NCBI RefSeq assembly: GCF_002014985.1
Contig: NZ_MUXU01000034.1
Coordinates: 62,001-126,000, forward strand
Length of the DNA stretch: 64,000 nt
Origin: Moraxella caviae
GTDB lineage: Bacteria > Pseudomonadota > Gammaproteobacteria > Pseudomonadales > Moraxellaceae
Reading direction: 5' to 3'
Shown here one piece after another: positions 63,701-64,000 of the stretch (its first letter is position 1; each line of letters begins with the position of its first letter). The translations under genes were made by a program, and so were the position numbers. The notes under the pieces are model-generated. The model had not been told where the DNA came from. It searched no databases and saw only the letters and a program-made list of their open reading frames with translations.

Positions 63701-64000
63701 GCGTGCAGCCGTTTGGCGGTCATGCGATGAGCGGTACTGGCCCTAAAGCAGGCGGCCCATTCTACTTGCAGCGTCTAAGCACGCTTGACGCTTGGGATTT
63801 GCCAGTGCTTGATTATCCTGCGCGCGTGGACGAAGTGTCTTTAAAAGCTGTGCTGGATATGGCAAACGAAATGGGCTTGTCGGATGCAGAATTGAGCGAT
63901 TTGCAAGCCTGCGCTGACACTGCACGCCAAAACTCGCTAAACCACGCACGCAGCACCCTAGCAGGCCCGACAGGTGAAGCGAACACCTTGTCATGGCACG
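60775..64000 (+). CDS. putA: Bifunctional proline dehydrogenase / P5C dehydrogenase PutA (3' end outside window)
   Basis: An open frame of 1075 codons that runs off the window. PutA oxidises proline to P5C (FAD) and then to glutamate (NAD+). The proline dehydrogenase domain shows RLVKGAYWDSE at 348-358 and LVRRLLENGANSSFVNR at 463-479. The aldehyde dehydrogenase domain shows the general-base Glu781 (ETGGMNAM) and nucleophile Cys815 (AGQRCSALR). The N terminus (MFAFSHTQSPLRDAITAAYR) begins at the helical arm region and lacks the ribbon-helix-helix DNA-binding domain of E. coli PutA, so it should not repress its own gene. AAGGAA precedes the ATG. The aldehyde dehydrogenase half would also take P5C made by RocF and RocD. 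Confidence 0.96.
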   Translation, partial: MFAFSHTQSPLRDAITAAYRLDETLAVKNLAATLDFSQESKNRIDDLARKLIGAVRADRSKSSGVDALMHEFSLSSEEGIALMCLAEALLRIPDNATRDKLIKDKMAGGDWKSHVGNSPSMFVNAAAWGLVLTGKLSAKTDEKTLGAALTRVIQKGGEPFIRGGVNYAMKMLGKQFVTGQTIGEALSNGKDREKLGYRFSFDMLGEAAMTAADADRYYQDYVTAIHAIGKDSGARDVYDSNGISVKLSAIHPRYFRAQHERVMSELLPRLKALFMLAKEYNIGLNIDAEEANRLELSLDLMEALVSDPDLAGFHGIGFVVQAYQKRCPYVIDYLIDLARRNNQKLMIRLVKGAYWDSEIKWAQVDGMDGYPVYTRKVHTDVSYLACAQKLLAAQDVIFPQFATHNAQSLSTIYEMGKDKDFEFQCLHGMGETLYDQVVGEKNLGRRVRIYAPVGTHKTLLAYLVRRLLENGANSSFVNRIVDENVSIDELVVSPLDSIDVNNITPNPLTPNPSHIYANNRLNSRGIDLSNEHVLAALEADMSAASHIEFNVQSITHYPAAHSPAHAVLNPADHSDVVGHVAFIKPEAVADTISTAIAAQTSWQQTTPSQRAAILRKFADTLESQKHMALLMMMAGREAGKTLPNAIAEVREAVDFCRYYADETERLNLSAPLGTVVAISPWNFPLAIFVGEVVSALAAGNTVVAKPAEQTSLIAHLAVSWLHEAGVPTDVLQLVLGAGDVGAALTADTRINGVIFTGSTDVAKRINTLLAKREDNPVLIAETGGMNAMIVDSTALAEQVCTDVLASAFDSAGQRCSALRILCVQEDVADHMVEMIKGAMDELVVNNPALLATDVGPVIDKEAQDNLNNHINALKQIAPYHEVAIKSTAASSTFVAPIMFELKDLSQLKKEVFGPVLHVVRFAAHELDDLIDNINSKGFALTHGIHSRIDGTIAHICDRIEAGNVYINRNIVGAVVGVQPFGGHAMSGTGPKAGGPFYLQRLSTLDAWDLPVLDYPARVDEVSLKAVLDMANEMGLSDAELSDLQACADTARQNSLNHARSTLAGPTGEANTLSWH

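Noticed and set aside
1..64000. DNA uptake signal sequences of the Neisseria or Pasteurellaceae type
   Set aside because: GCCGTCTGAA and AAGTGCGGT are not enriched by eye; frequent words such as TTTGGCAA appear to follow codon usage. A full count would be needed to exclude a new motif.

Overview
The window looks like a chromosomal core segment of a gammaproteobacterium of the Moraxellaceae, most likely Moraxella or a close relative. This is inferred from the AspRS and GyrA sequence types, the gene neighbourhoods (rluD-pgeF, yajC-secD-secF, tolQRAB, accBC), AT-rich spacers and moderate-GC genes. I see no rRNA, tRNA, insertion sequence, prophage or CRISPR array. The window ends inside putA.

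Layout. 0.5-4.1 kb: aspS, a lipid A type acyltransferase and a putative glycosyltransferase. 4.2-6.2 kb (minus): a solitary 56-aa ribbon-helix-helix protein and a DUF3360-type membrane protein. 6.8-11.6 kb: yacG, argD, a phospholipase D/cardiolipin-synthase-like lipoprotein and an MFS transporter. 11.8-17.2 kb (minus): an MltD-like lytic transglycosylase with six LysM repeats, a small exported protein and a DUF21/CBS membrane protein. 17.5-25.3 kb: yajC-secD-secF, an EamA exporter, a LOG-family protein and accB-accC. 25.4-38.4 kb (minus): a very basic small ORF, a LysR regulator, dnaX, lysS, prfA, a FabH-like synthase and hrpA. 38.6-42.8 kb: tolQ-tolR-tolA-tolB plus a short lipoprotein where pal usually lies. 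43.0-49.9 kb (minus): a flavodoxin-like protein, pgeF, rluD, gyrA and a GacA-like response regulator. 50.2-54.8 kb: a Uma2-family nuclease-like protein, cysT-cysW and a short cysA, and an unrecognised protein. 54.9-64.0 kb: brnQ, a frame-disrupted NhaC-family antiporter, rocD, rocF and putA.

How the genes fit together. The right end reads as a catabolic block: arginase (RocF) gives ornithine, ornithine aminotransferase (RocD) gives glutamate semialdehyde/P5C, and the P5C dehydrogenase half of PutA gives glutamate. An NhaC-family carrier directly upstream of rocD is a plausible transporter for the pathway. The carrier is split by an apparent one-base frame change exactly at an ATGA stop/start overlap. 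Several genes serve the envelope (Tol, Sec, MltD, acyltransferase, PLD lipoprotein, DUF21/CBS).

Most of the window is ordinary housekeeping DNA. The points most worth checking are the split nhaC, the pal-less tol operon, a run of three palindromes followed by a plus-strand terminator between LysR and dnaX, a 16-bp perfect inverted repeat between tolQ and tolR, five tandem 16-17 bp units upstream of prfA, two small genes below usual length cut-offs, and the enlarged Asp/Asn-rich linker of DnaX. I did not find a clear new defence or mobile system.
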